Shown one piece after another: positions 30,080-38,436 of a DNA stretch of 54,622 bases. The stretch covers positions 1-54,622 of the forward strand of contig JAHJNW010000011.1 of NCBI GenBank assembly GCA_018820665.1. Reading direction: 5' to 3'. The notes beneath the pieces are model-generated. The model made no database searches. It had not been told where the DNA came from and saw nothing but the letters and a program-made list of their open reading frames with translations. Position 1 is the first letter of the stretch; each line of letters opens with the position of its first letter. The stretch is from Alphaproteobacteria bacterium (GTDB lineage Bacteria; Pseudomonadota; Alphaproteobacteria; Caulobacterales; Caulobacteraceae). A program made the translations under genes and the position numbers.

Positions 30080-31080
30080 GGCGCGACCGTGGCCCGGGCG
30101 ATCAGGTCCCGAGCCTGGGCGATGGCGGCTTCGGTGGTCAGCTTGCCTTCCTGCACCTCGACGGCCCAGTCCATCAGCGGCTTGCCGGTGACGGCGCCGC
30201 GGTTGGCCTCTTCCTCGAGGTACAGGCCGCCCGAGGCGACGATGGCCTCGTCCCAGGCGGCGCGGACCCCGGCCCAGTAGTCCTTCGTCGCGGCCCAGTA
30301 GGCGTCGCCGGGCGCCGGGTCGTAGTTGTCGACCTTGCGATAGGTGTTGATCACATCCTCCTGGACGATGGCGGTCAGCTCGCCGTCGTCGCCCTCGGAC
30401 GGGCCCATCTTCACATTGTCCTGCAGGTGGACCCAGCCGGCCGGGGTCAGGGCGTGGCGGTTGGTCCCGAGATAACGGTCGTAGACCGGGTCGCGCACGG
30501 CGTCTCGCCGGGCCAGGGGACGCCAGGTCGGGGCGCCGGTCCATTCGGCGACGCCGTGATCGTAGGACCAGCGGCCGACGCCGCCGTAGCGGGGGCTGTC
30601 GTCGGTCTGCCAGACGGTCTGGGCCCAGGCGCCGCGGTGCTGGTCGTCCGCCACCGGTGTCAGGGTCCAGCGGTTGGGACCGGCGTAGGTCAGGACGGTC
30701 GCGGGCTCGAACACCCAGTCCTGCCGCCAGTGCTTGATGACGAAGTGATTGCCGGCGTCGTCACCCATGACGAGGATGTGCTGCAGGCTGATGCGGTCGC
30801 CGTCGTCGTAAACGACGCGGACGATCTCGTCGCCGGCCGACAGCTTCTCCTCCAGCGGCTTATAGCCTTCGCGGAAGCTGACGTTCTCGCGCATGTCGAA
30901 GCGCACGCGCCACTGTCCGGCCTGGGCGAGGATCGACTGGCGGTCGCGTTCGAATTGCGAGGCCGGAGCCTCGGCCGGGGCGGTCGCGGCAGGGGACTGG
31001 GCCAGCACCGGCTGGGCGACCAGCAGGGCGGCGGCGATGAGGAGGGCGCGGGTCATGGTGCGATCCATAATGCGAGTCAT
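30076..31080 (-). CDS. DUF6607 family secreted protein, partner of a heme receptor
   Basis: A 334-residue protein with a signal peptide (MTRALLIAAALLVAQPVLAQ) matching DUF6607, a family usually found beside TonB-dependent heme receptors. Conserved-looking stretches are AGQWRVRFDMRENVSF, LQHILVMGDDAGNHFVIKH, QDWVFEPATVL and the C-terminal AYWAATKDYWAGVRAAWDEA. The biochemical role is unknown; involvement in heme handling is inferred from synteny. The start at 31080 has an AGGGAG ribosome site in the 21-base gap after the receptor gene, so the pair forms an operon. Internal Met codons at 31068 and 31056 are weaker alternatives. Confidence 0.87.
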   Translation of the reverse strand: MTRIMDRTMTRALLIAAALLVAQPVLAQSPAATAPAEAPASQFERDRQSILAQAGQWRVRFDMRENVSFREGYKPLEEKLSAGDEIVRVVYDDGDRISLQHILVMGDDAGNHFVIKHWRQDWVFEPATVLTYAGPNRWTLTPVADDQHRGAWAQTVWQTDDSPRYGGVGRWSYDHGVAEWTGAPTWRPLARRDAVRDPVYDRYLGTNRHALTPAGWVHLQDNVKMGPSEGDDGELTAIVQEDVINTYRKVDNYDPAPGDAYWAATKDYWAGVRAAWDEAIVASGGLYLEEEANRGAVTGKPLMDWAVEVQEGKLTTEAAIAQARDLIARATVAP

Positions 31081-31101
31081 TCTCGTTATCTCCCTGTGTG
31101 A

Positions 31102-33309
31102 TCAGTAGCGCAAGGCCAGGGACAGGCCGACGTTGCGGCCTGGCTGGGTGTACGCATCCAGCACGGCCGAGGTCGCGGCCACCCCGCGCACGTCGCTCCA
31201 CCAGCTGTAGGTCTCGTCGAGGAGGTTGAAGAGGCCGACGCGGGCCGTGACCCGGTCGTTGACGTTCCAGTATGCGGTCAGGTCCAGCAGGGCGAAGTCG
31301 TCGCCGACGGCGCAGCCGAGGGCCGGATCGGCGTTGAAGCACGACAGGCCGTCGGTGTCGGCGGCGTCCTTGGCCTGCGACCAGGTGACGACGGCCTGAC
31401 CGCCGAAGCGGCCGGCCGGCTCGTCATAGCCGAGACCTAAGACGACCTTCACCGGGTCGATGGTCGGCAGGGCGGCGGCGACGCCGGCGCTGGTGGTCTC
31501 ACCCTCGGCCCAGGCGGCGGCGAAGCGGGCGCTAAGGCCGTTGTCCCACCAGAGATCGGCCTTGGCCTCGACGCCCGAAATCTCGACGTCGGTGAAGTTG
31601 ACGAACTGGAACACCGCCGGATCGGCCGGGGTGAAGGACCCCGACACCACCTGCTGGCTGATGAAGTCCTCATAGTCCGAGCGGAAGCCGACCAGCTGGC
31701 CGGAGAAGCGGCCGCCGAGAAGGTCGATGCCGCGCAGGCGGGCGCCGATCTCGAGGCTGCGGCTGGTTTCGGGCCTGAGGTCGGGATTGGGGCTGGAGAC
31801 GTAGCCGAAGGCGGCGTTGGAGAAGAACTGGTTCACCTGGCTGGGGGTGGGGGCCTTGAAGCCCTCGGCCCAGTTGCCGAACAGCTGGACGGTTTCGGTG
31901 GCCTGCCAGACCACGCCCAGTTTGGGCGAGACGTGGTCGCCGGACTGGTCGGCGCGGGCGCCGGGGTACAGCGGGTCGTCGGCGGTGGACAGGTCGAAGC
32001 TGTCCCAGCGGATGGCCGGAATGATCTTCAGCGCCCCGTCCAGCAGGCCGATCTCGTCCTGCACGAACAGGCCGGCGAGGGTGTAGTCTGTCTTCGGGAA
32101 GGCGCTGGTCGGGAAGGTCTCGCCGAACGGCGGGACCGTGCCGTCGCGGACGCCCTGCTGGGTCGTTTCGGACACGTCGCCGCCGAAGGTCAGGCGGTGG
32201 ACGCCGAGGGTCTTCACGGCGTCGGCGGCGAAGCCGATGACCTCGTTGTCGAAGCTGTTGTCACGGGTGCGGTCGACCGCGGGATTGCGGTCCTCGAAGG
32301 TGAACTGCCGGGTTTCGGCCTGCTGGGCGTAGACGCTGGCCTGGGCGCGATCGAGACCGAAGACGCCGTCGCCGCGCCAGCCGAGGTTCCAGCCGTGGCG
32401 GCTTGTCTCGTCGTCGGCCAGCAGCTCCAGCACCGAGGCGGTGCGGCCGCTCAGGACGTCGGCGGTGGTGTTGCTCTCGAACCAGTCGTAGCCGGCGCGC
32501 AGGCTGTGGCCCGGGGCGATGTCCCAGACGGCCTTGAGCAGGATGGCGTCGGAACGCGTGTCCTGCGGGTTGGCCATGGTGCGGGCGCCGCCGACACCGC
32601 CGACGGTCCCTTGCGTCTCCGTCTCCCGGCTGTCGCGGCCGGTCCAGGCGAGCAGGCCGGACAGGGCGCCGGAGCGGCCGGCGGCCATGGCCGAGGTCGT
32701 CACGCCCTCGTCGGCCGAGTTGTAGCCGACCCGGGCGCGGGCGCCGAAGGACTCGCCCGACCGCAGCAGGTCGGCGGGGTCCCTGGTGGTGAAGGCGACG
32801 GCGCCGGCGACGCCGTCGGAGCCGTACAGGGCCGAGGCGGGGCCGCGCAGGATCTCGACCGACTTCATCAGGTCGAGATCGGCATAGCCGCCGCGGCCGA
32901 CGCTCTGGGCCCCGAAGACGAAGCCGTCGGGGACGCGGACGCCGTCGACCACCATCAGCACCCGGTCGCCGCCGAGGCCGCGGATGGTGAAGCCCTCATT
33001 GCCGGCCCGGCCGGTCGTGCCGAGGGCGGCGCCGAAGCGCGACGGCTGGCTGACGACGCTGACGCCCGGTTCGAAGCGGACCAGGTCCTTGATGTCGGTG
33101 GCCAGCATCGACTCGATCTGGGCGGCGGTGAAGACGGTGACCGTGGCCGGGGCCTCGTCGGTCCGCGTCTCGCTGCGGGTGGCGAGGACGGTGACCGGCG
33201 GCAGCCGGGTCGGATCGGCGGCGGGGTCGGTCGACGGATCCTCCGCCATGGCCGGACCGGCGGCGGCGAGGAGGGCGGCGAGCCCGGTGGAGAGGAGGAG
33301 AGTGCGCAT
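31102..33309 (-). CDS. TonB-dependent heme/hemoglobin-type outer-membrane receptor
   Basis: A 735-residue beta-barrel receptor for energy-dependent uptake of heme-like ligands. A signal peptide (MRTLLLSTGLAALLAAAGPAMA) leads to the plug domain with LPPVTVLATRSETRTDEAPA as TonB-box region, FTIRGLGGDRVLMVVDGVRV and SVEILRGPASALYGSDGV. The barrel includes the NPDLRPETSRSLEIGARL segment typical of heme/hemoglobin receptors and ends in an aromatic-terminated strand (LSLALRY). I take the ATG at 33309; the frame is open to 33342 but the longer form displaces the signal. A Fur-box-like site lies 44-58 bases upstream, and DUF6607 follows at 21 bases. Confidence 0.94.
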   Translation of the reverse strand: MRTLLLSTGLAALLAAAGPAMAEDPSTDPAADPTRLPPVTVLATRSETRTDEAPATVTVFTAAQIESMLATDIKDLVRFEPGVSVVSQPSRFGAALGTTGRAGNEGFTIRGLGGDRVLMVVDGVRVPDGFVFGAQSVGRGGYADLDLMKSVEILRGPASALYGSDGVAGAVAFTTRDPADLLRSGESFGARARVGYNSADEGVTTSAMAAGRSGALSGLLAWTGRDSRETETQGTVGGVGGARTMANPQDTRSDAILLKAVWDIAPGHSLRAGYDWFESNTTADVLSGRTASVLELLADDETSRHGWNLGWRGDGVFGLDRAQASVYAQQAETRQFTFEDRNPAVDRTRDNSFDNEVIGFAADAVKTLGVHRLTFGGDVSETTQQGVRDGTVPPFGETFPTSAFPKTDYTLAGLFVQDEIGLLDGALKIIPAIRWDSFDLSTADDPLYPGARADQSGDHVSPKLGVVWQATETVQLFGNWAEGFKAPTPSQVNQFFSNAAFGYVSSPNPDLRPETSRSLEIGARLRGIDLLGGRFSGQLVGFRSDYEDFISQQVVSGSFTPADPAVFQFVNFTDVEISGVEAKADLWWDNGLSARFAAAWAEGETTSAGVAAALPTIDPVKVVLGLGYDEPAGRFGGQAVVTWSQAKDAADTDGLSCFNADPALGCAVGDDFALLDLTAYWNVNDRVTARVGLFNLLDETYSWWSDVRGVAATSAVLDAYTQPGRNVGLSLALRY

Positions 33310-33352
33310 GTCAAAGGCCCCGCTGGGTAAGGAGCGGGGCAATTACTGCGAG

Positions 33353-33367
33353 TGATTATCAGAATCA
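33353..33367 (-). promoter_or_regulatory. Fur-box-like operator upstream of the heme receptor
   Basis: On the minus strand the sequence TGATTCTGATAATCA matches the 7-1-7 Fur consensus TGATAAT-n-ATTATCA at 11 of 14 positions. It lies 44-58 bases upstream of the receptor ATG, a position that would overlap a promoter. Iron repression through Fur is the natural inference for a heme receptor. Confidence 0.6.
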
Positions 33368-33402
33368 ACCGCAATGACGGCGCGGTTATTCCGGCGGGCG
33401 GC

Positions 33403-34539
33403 TCAGCGCTTGCGGACGAACACCGTGCCGGCGGAATAGCCGGCCCCGAAGCTGCAGATCAGGCCCGTGTCGCCGGCGGCGAAGCCGTCGTGGTGCAGGT
33501 GGAAGGCGATGATGGAGCCGGCCGAGGAGGTGTTGGCGTAGTCGTCGAGGATGATGACGTTCTCCTCCGGCGTCGGCTCGCGGCCCAGCACCTTGCGGCC
33601 GATGAACTGGTTCATGTTGATATTGGCCTGGTGCAGCCACAGCCGCTTGAGGGCGGCTGGATCGACGCCCAGCTCGGCGGCGTGGTCGATGATCATCTCC
33701 GAGACCATCGGCACCACGTCCTTGAACACCTTGCGGCCCTGCTGGACGAACAGCTTGTCGGTCGGGCCGTCGACGACCGGCTCGGCCTCGCCGGTCGGCA
33801 GGGCGGCGCGGTTGAGGAAGCCGTAATTGTTGCGGATGTTGTTGGACATCACGGTCTTGAGTCGTGTGCCGAGAATCTCCCAGCCGCCGACGGCCTGGTC
33901 CTCCGCCTCGACGATCACGGCGGTGGCGACGTCGCCGAAGATGAAGTGGCTGTCGCGGTCGCGGAAATTCAGATGGGCCGAGCAGATCTCGGGATTGACC
34001 ATCAGCACCGCCTTGACCGAGCCGGAGGCGATGAAGTCGGCGGCGGTCTTGATGCCGAAAGTGGCCGAGCTGCAGGCGACGTTCATGTCGAAGGCGAAGC
34101 CGTCGATGCCCAGCGCCTGTTGCACCTCGATCGACAGGGCCGGATAGGGGCGGGGCATGTTGGAGGCTGCGCACAGGACGGCGCCGATCTCGCTGACCGG
34201 CTTGCCCCAGGCGGCGATGGCCTGACGGGCGGCGGCGACGGCCATCTCGGCCATGAGCGAGAGGTCGTCATTGCCACGCTCGGGGATGTTGGGCGTCATC
34301 CGGGCGGGGTCGAGGATGCCCGCCTTGTCGACGACGAAACGCGACTTGATGCCCGAGGCCTTTTCGATGAACTCGACCGAGGAATGGGTCAGGGCGGCCA
34401 CGTCGCCCTCGAGGATTTCGGCGGCGTGCTGTTCGTTGAAGCGGTCGGCGAAGGCGTTGTAGGCCGCGACCAGCTCCGTGTTGGAGATGGACTGTTCGGG
34501 CGTGAACAGTCCGGTGGCGGCGATGACGGCTTGGGTCAC
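33403..34539 (-). CDS. 3-oxoacyl-ACP synthase III (FabH-like) family protein
   Basis: A 378-residue thiolase-fold condensing enzyme. The catalytic triad Cys156 (NVACSSATF), His303 (LWLHQANINMN) and Asn336 (YANTSSAGS) is complete. At 378 residues it is longer than E. coli FabH (about 317) and resembles the larger proteobacterial group that uses medium-chain acyl-CoA or acyl-ACP, such as Pseudomonas PA3286-type enzymes; the substrate is inferred. It lies downstream of a CitE-like lyase and an SDR on the same strand, with a 63-base gap. This fits a fatty acid shunt or acyl-CoA module. Confidence 0.9.
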   Translation of the reverse strand: MTQAVIAATGLFTPEQSISNTELVAAYNAFADRFNEQHAAEILEGDVAALTHSSVEFIEKASGIKSRFVVDKAGILDPARMTPNIPERGNDDLSLMAEMAVAAARQAIAAWGKPVSEIGAVLCAASNMPRPYPALSIEVQQALGIDGFAFDMNVACSSATFGIKTAADFIASGSVKAVLMVNPEICSAHLNFRDRDSHFIFGDVATAVIVEAEDQAVGGWEILGTRLKTVMSNNIRNNYGFLNRAALPTGEAEPVVDGPTDKLFVQQGRKVFKDVVPMVSEMIIDHAAELGVDPAALKRLWLHQANINMNQFIGRKVLGREPTPEENVIILDDYANTSSAGSIIAFHLHHDGFAAGDTGLICSFGAGYSAGTVFVRKR

Positions 34540-34602
34540 TCTGGCGTTCCTGTCGCTCGGCGTGGCGTCTCCGTCGGAGCGCCCGTCTTGTTTCTGGACG
34601 GA

Positions 34603-35460
34603 CTAGATAGGCCCGTCCGGGGGCGAGGTCGAGACGGCGGCGTGCCGGTCCAGCAAACGGCGGGCGGCGTCGAGGTGCAGGCGCTCGACCATGCGGTAGC
34701 CGACCCGGATCGCGCCCTTGCCGGCGGCGTCGGCGGAGGCGAAGGCGGCGACGATCTCGCGGGCCCTGGCGACCTCGTCGGGGGAGGGGGAGAAGGCGGC
34801 GTTGGCGGCGTCGATCTGGGCCGGGTGGATCAGGCTCTTGCCGTCGAAGCCGAAGGCGCGGCCCTGCCGGCATTCGGCTGCGAGCCGGTCGGCGTCGTCG
34901 GTGGCGTTGACCACGCCGTCGATGGCCAGCAGGCCGTGCCCGCGCGCGGCGGCGACGACGGCCGCCAGCCACGGCTTCAGCGGCTCCCGGTCAGTGTCGA
35001 GGATGAGGTTCATCCGCTCGCCGAAGTCGTTGACGCCCAGCATCAGGGCGGCCAGCGGGGCGCCAGCTCCGGCGATGGCGTCGAGCCGCAGCACCGACAG
35101 CGGGGTCTCGACCATGATCCACAGGGCGACCCCGGCCGGGAGGCGGGCGGCGACCTCGCGGACGGCCTCGGGGCTCTCGATCTTGGGGGCGACGACGAAG
35201 TCGGGCGTCAGGCCGGCGAGGGCGGCCAGATCGTCGGCGCCCCAGGGGGTGTCGAGGCCGTTGACCCGGACGCCGACGCGGGGGGCGAACCCGCCGGCGG
35301 TCAGGCCGGCGACGGCAGCCTGCCGCGCCTCGGCCTTGGCGTCGGGGGCGACGGCGTCCTCGAGGTCGAGGATGACGGCGTCGGCGTTCAGGCCGCGCGC
35401 CTTTTCGATGGCGCGCGGGTTGCTGGCAGGCAGGTAGAGGACCGAGCGGCTGAGCTGCAT
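34603..35460 (-). CDS. HpcH/HpaI aldolase/citrate lyase-beta (CitE-like) family protein
   Basis: A 285-residue TIM-barrel lyase of the CitE/CoA-ester lyase group. Seen are RSVLYLPASNPRAIEKARGL, the metal-binding strand DAVILDLEDAVAPDAKAEAR, the central strand MVETPLSVLRL and the GVNDFGERM and DGKSLIHPAQI segments. It would cleave or hydrolyse beta-hydroxyacyl-CoA-type substrates such as malyl-CoA or citramalyl-CoA; which one cannot be told. The ATG at 35460 shares its first base with the last base of the upstream SDR stop, so the two genes are translationally coupled. Confidence 0.92.
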   Translation of the reverse strand: MQLSRSVLYLPASNPRAIEKARGLNADAVILDLEDAVAPDAKAEARQAAVAGLTAGGFAPRVGVRVNGLDTPWGADDLAALAGLTPDFVVAPKIESPEAVREVAARLPAGVALWIMVETPLSVLRLDAIAGAGAPLAALMLGVNDFGERMNLILDTDREPLKPWLAAVVAAARGHGLLAIDGVVNATDDADRLAAECRQGRAFGFDGKSLIHPAQIDAANAAFSPSPDEVARAREIVAAFASADAAGKGAIRVGYRMVERLHLDAARRLLDRHAAVSTSPPDGPI

Positions 35461-36137
35461 CAGACCTTGCCTGTCACGGGGATCAGGGCGCCGGTGACGG
35501 CGCGACTTTCGGGCGAGGCGAGGAACAACATGACGCTGGCCAGGTCGGCGGGCTGGACCCATGTCGCCGGATCGGCGTCGGGCATGTCGGCACGGTTCCG
35601 GGCGGTGTCGAGAATCGAGGGCAGGACGGCGTTGACGGTGACGGAGGTCGACTTCAGCTCCTCGGCGAGGCTCTCGGTCAGGCGGTGGACGGCGGATTTG
35701 GAGGCGGCGTAGGCGCCCATGCCGGCCGCGCTCTTCAGGGCGCCGTTGGCCCCGACATTGACGATGCGGCCTTCGTCCGAGTGTTTGAGATGGGGCAGGG
35801 CGGCGCGGCTGGCGTTCAGGGCGGTGGTCAGGTTTAGGGCGAACATCTTCGCCCACGCCGGGTCGGCGTCGTCGGTGGTCTGCCAGATGAAACCGCCGGC
35901 GATGTTCAGCAGGGCGTCCAGTCGGCCGAAATGCGCGGCGACGGCGTCGATGGCCGTGGTCGCGGACGCGGGGTCGGTCAGATCGACGCCGCCCAGCTCC
36001 AGGACGCCATCCGGCGCGGTCTGGCCCGAGGCGTGGTCAATCACGGCGACCCGCAGACCGCCGGCCAGCGCCGCCTCGAGCACGGCCCGGCCAAGGGCAC
36101 CGTGTCCGCCGGTGATCGCGATTACCCGTTCCGACAT
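35460..36137 (-). CDS. Short-chain dehydrogenase/reductase
   Basis: A 225-residue classical SDR. The cofactor motif is ITGGHGALGRAVLEAAL, the NAG-type strand is NIAGGFIW and the active-site Tyr-Lys pair is in YAASKSAVHRL. The Asp after beta-2 (VIDHASG) suggests NAD(H). The C-terminus ALIPVTGKV is typical. It shares a one-base overlap with the CitE-like gene and starts 33 bases after the methionine-sulfoxide reductase gene. Its substrate is unknown; a hydroxyacyl or keto compound is possible from the neighbours. Confidence 0.92.
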   Translation of the reverse strand: MSERVIAITGGHGALGRAVLEAALAGGLRVAVIDHASGQTAPDGVLELGGVDLTDPASATTAIDAVAAHFGRLDALLNIAGGFIWQTTDDADPAWAKMFALNLTTALNASRAALPHLKHSDEGRIVNVGANGALKSAAGMGAYAASKSAVHRLTESLAEELKSTSVTVNAVLPSILDTARNRADMPDADPATWVQPADLASVMLFLASPESRAVTGALIPVTGKV

Positions 36138-36170
36138 GCTGTCTCTCCCAGATCCATTTCCGCCATGGGG

Positions 36171-36695
36171 CTATTGAGCGAAGACCCGGGCCATCAGCCG
36201 TTCCAGCGCCCCGGCGTCGGTCGCGTCAAAGGCGGAGGTCTCGGTGGCGTCGACGTCGAAGACGGCGATCAGGGCGCCCGAGGCGTCGAACACCGGCACG
36301 ACGATCTCGCTGGCCGAGCGGGGGTCGCAGGCGATGTGGCCGGGGAAGGCGTGGACGTCGTCGACGATCTGCGTCGCCCGGTCCCGCGCTGCGGCCCCAC
36401 AGACGCCGCGGCCGAAGGCGATGCGCAGGCAGCCGAGCGTGCCCTGGTAGGGGCCGACCACCAGTTCGTCGGCCTTGTCCGCATCGACGACGTAGAAGCC
36501 GGTCCAGAAGAACACGGGGAAGGCGTCGGCCAGCATGGAGGCGACCGTGGCCATGCGGGCGACGCGGTTGGGCTCGCCGTCCAGAACGGCGAGGATCTCT
36601 TCCTCAAGCTCGGCGTAGCGCGCGGCCTTGTCGGCGGGTCGGTCTTCGCGGGCGAGGTAGGACAAATCGGGGCTCCGGCGGTCAGGCCGATGCAT
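36171..36695 (-). CDS. msrC: Free methionine-(R)-sulfoxide reductase (GAF domain)
   Basis: A 174-residue stand-alone GAF-fold enzyme of the fRMsr type, which reduces free Met-R-sulfoxide with thioredoxin. Three cysteines of the family are present: GCLRIAFGRGVCGAAA supplies two and HIACDPRSASEIVVPV the third, which is the catalytic one. Family strands FFWTGFYVVD and GALIAVFDVDA are also intact. It precedes the SDR-CitE-FabH genes on the same strand with a 33-base gap; a functional link is not evident. Confidence 0.93.
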   Translation of the reverse strand: MHRPDRRSPDLSYLAREDRPADKAARYAELEEEILAVLDGEPNRVARMATVASMLADAFPVFFWTGFYVVDADKADELVVGPYQGTLGCLRIAFGRGVCGAAARDRATQIVDDVHAFPGHIACDPRSASEIVVPVFDASGALIAVFDVDATETSAFDATDAGALERLMARVFAQ

Positions 36696-36830
36696 ATAGG
36701 GACGCCCGTCCTCACTGGCGAGAGGGCGGGCCCCGTGTCCAACGATCTCGCAAACCTCTGATTCGCGAGGCTAAGTCCGGTACCGCGCATAAAAGGGCCG
36801 AGATGCGGCAACGCTTTGTCGCAAACCAGC

Positions 36831-36866
36831 GTTAACCTTGACAGATGGTTAACTGGACGGAACTGT
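36831..36866 (+). promoter_or_regulatory. Candidate CtrA-type palindrome overlapping a promoter
   Basis: GTTAACC (36831-36837) and GGTTAAC (36847-36853) form a perfect seven-base inverted repeat with nine bases between. The right arm extended is ATGGTTAAC, the complement of the CtrA half-site GTTAACCAT. The spacer contains TTGACA (36838-36843), and AACTGT follows after 17 bases, a plausible -35/-10 pair. It lies 64-100 bases upstream of the Sel1-repeat gene, so cell-cycle control of that gene is an inference worth testing. Confidence 0.5.
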
Positions 36867-36930
36867 CACGCTTGCGCATGGGTGGATGCGCGGGCCCCGG
36901 GGCTGTCGGCTTTTGATCGAAGGGGGGCGT

Positions 36931-38421
36931 ATGGGCGACGATCATTCGAATCACGACGACGGGCCCCGTTCGGGCGGACGGCGGGCTCCGATCGCCATCG
37001 CCGCGGTCGCCGGCGTGCTCGCCCTGGCCGCCCTCGGCATGGCCTCGTGCGGCGACAGGGGCGGCGGCGTTCGCTTCTGGCAGAAGGCCGACGCCGGCTC
37101 CAACGCCTGCCCGCGTCCCGCCTCCCTGACCGGGTCCGAGTTCAACGCCCAGGAGACCGGTCTGCGCGCGCTGCGCCGGGCCGCCTTCCGCGGCGACTTC
37201 TTCGCCCAGCTGGAGCTCGGCTCGCGCTATTCGGCCGTCCGGGCCACCGACAAGAACATCGAGGACCCGATCGAAAGCGCCACCTGGTACGCCATGGCGC
37301 TGTCCAACGACGAGGGCTACGCCCCGATCAACCGGGTCGACCGCGGCGGCTTCGGCGATTGGCGGCCGCTGTCGAAATACGACGACTGCCGGGCGTATGA
37401 ACGGCACACGGCCTATCAGCGGCTGGATCGCCAGCTGGGCCAGATGACCCGCGAAGAGCAGGAATCGGTGCGCGACCGGGTCGTCTATGTCCTGTCGACC
37501 CAGGACGCCGAGGGCTTCCGCACCCTGGCGAGATTGCATGACGGCCTCTATGGCCCGTTCGGCGAGCCTGAGGACAATCGCGAGGCGCGCGAAGCCTGGG
37601 GCCGGGGCGGCGGCGGCGGTTCGGCGGCGGAGCGCGACCGGCGCCGGCGCGGCTATCGCGCGGCCACCAGCCTGTTCCCGCGAAACGACGTCGACGCCTA
37701 TCTGTACAACTACCTCGCGGTGCAGACCGGCGACGTCGGCGCCTATGTGCTGATGAAGGATTTCGAGAAGTCCGCCCCCAGCCGCGACCAGTACAGCCGC
37801 TTCGTCGAGGCCAAGGCGCGGCAGTGGACGCCGCCGTTCGAATTCTATCCCAATGAGGCGCCGGCCTCGGGGGTGCCGTTCTCGGACGAGAGCCGGCCGC
37901 GCGGCGACGCCTATGAATACGCCCTGACGCGAATGGCGAGCGAACTGCCGTTCATCCACGTCGGCCGGGCCCTGCGCTACCTCGGCGTCGCCGAGACCGC
38001 GGCGGCGCGGCCCGAGGACCTGTCGAAGCGGCAGATCGAGACGCTGGAGGCCATGCTCGGTCACCCGATGGAGGGCCGGCTATCCTACCTCGAGCGGGTC
38101 CGGGCCATCCAGCTGGCGGCCGTCAACGGTTCGTCCGAGGCGCAGCTGGTGCTGGCGGTGATGTACGCCGAGGGCATCGGCCTGCCGGCCGACTACGCCC
38201 GCGCCTTCAAATGGTTCGACGAGGCCGCGCGGCAGGGCAGCCCCGAGGCCAAGTTCGCCATGTCGAGCTATTTCGCCCTCGGCGTTTCCGGCGTCGCCGA
38301 TCAGGACAAGGCCCAGGCCGTGGCCTTGCGCATCGACTCGGCCCTGTCCGGCTTCGGCCCCTCGGCCGCCCGCCTGCAGGCCGTGCTGGCCCAGGTCTCC
38401 CGTTCGCAGCAGCGCCGTTAA
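36931..38421 (+). CDS. Membrane-anchored Sel1-like repeat protein
   Basis: A 496-residue protein. After a charged N-terminus, a single hydrophobic segment (about residues 20-37, IAIAAVAGVLALAALGMA) anchors it. The next ~130 residues hold an AFRGDFFAQLELGSRYS-type repeat, followed by a Gly/Arg-rich spacer. C-terminal Sel1 repeats include NGSSEAQLVLAVMYAEGIGL, then ADYARAFKWFDEAARQGSPE, ending in a helical tail. Sel1 proteins act as adaptors in signalling or envelope complexes. The ATG at 36931 is preceded by AAGGGGGG; the frame is open further upstream but lacks a ribosome site. The beta-helix gene follows after 15 bases, so the two are probably cotranscribed. Confidence 0.86.
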   Translation: MGDDHSNHDDGPRSGGRRAPIAIAAVAGVLALAALGMASCGDRGGGVRFWQKADAGSNACPRPASLTGSEFNAQETGLRALRRAAFRGDFFAQLELGSRYSAVRATDKNIEDPIESATWYAMALSNDEGYAPINRVDRGGFGDWRPLSKYDDCRAYERHTAYQRLDRQLGQMTREEQESVRDRVVYVLSTQDAEGFRTLARLHDGLYGPFGEPEDNREAREAWGRGGGGGSAAERDRRRRGYRAATSLFPRNDVDAYLYNYLAVQTGDVGAYVLMKDFEKSAPSRDQYSRFVEAKARQWTPPFEFYPNEAPASGVPFSDESRPRGDAYEYALTRMASELPFIHVGRALRYLGVAETAAARPEDLSKRQIETLEAMLGHPMEGRLSYLERVRAIQLAAVNGSSEAQLVLAVMYAEGIGLPADYARAFKWFDEAARQGSPEAKFAMSSYFALGVSGVADQDKAQAVALRIDSALSGFGPSAARLQAVLAQVSRSQQRR

Positions 38422-38436
38422 GGAGGGCGTGGACCC

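Noticed and set aside
31933-33330. A 465-codon open frame on the plus strand opposite the heme receptor
   Set aside because: It is Gly/Ala/Val/Asp-rich shadow sequence, and the receptor on the other strand has clear family motifs throughout.
33352-35712. A 786-codon open frame on the plus strand opposite the FabH-like and CitE-like genes
   Set aside because: It spans two real genes and the gap between them and has low-complexity GC-driven composition.
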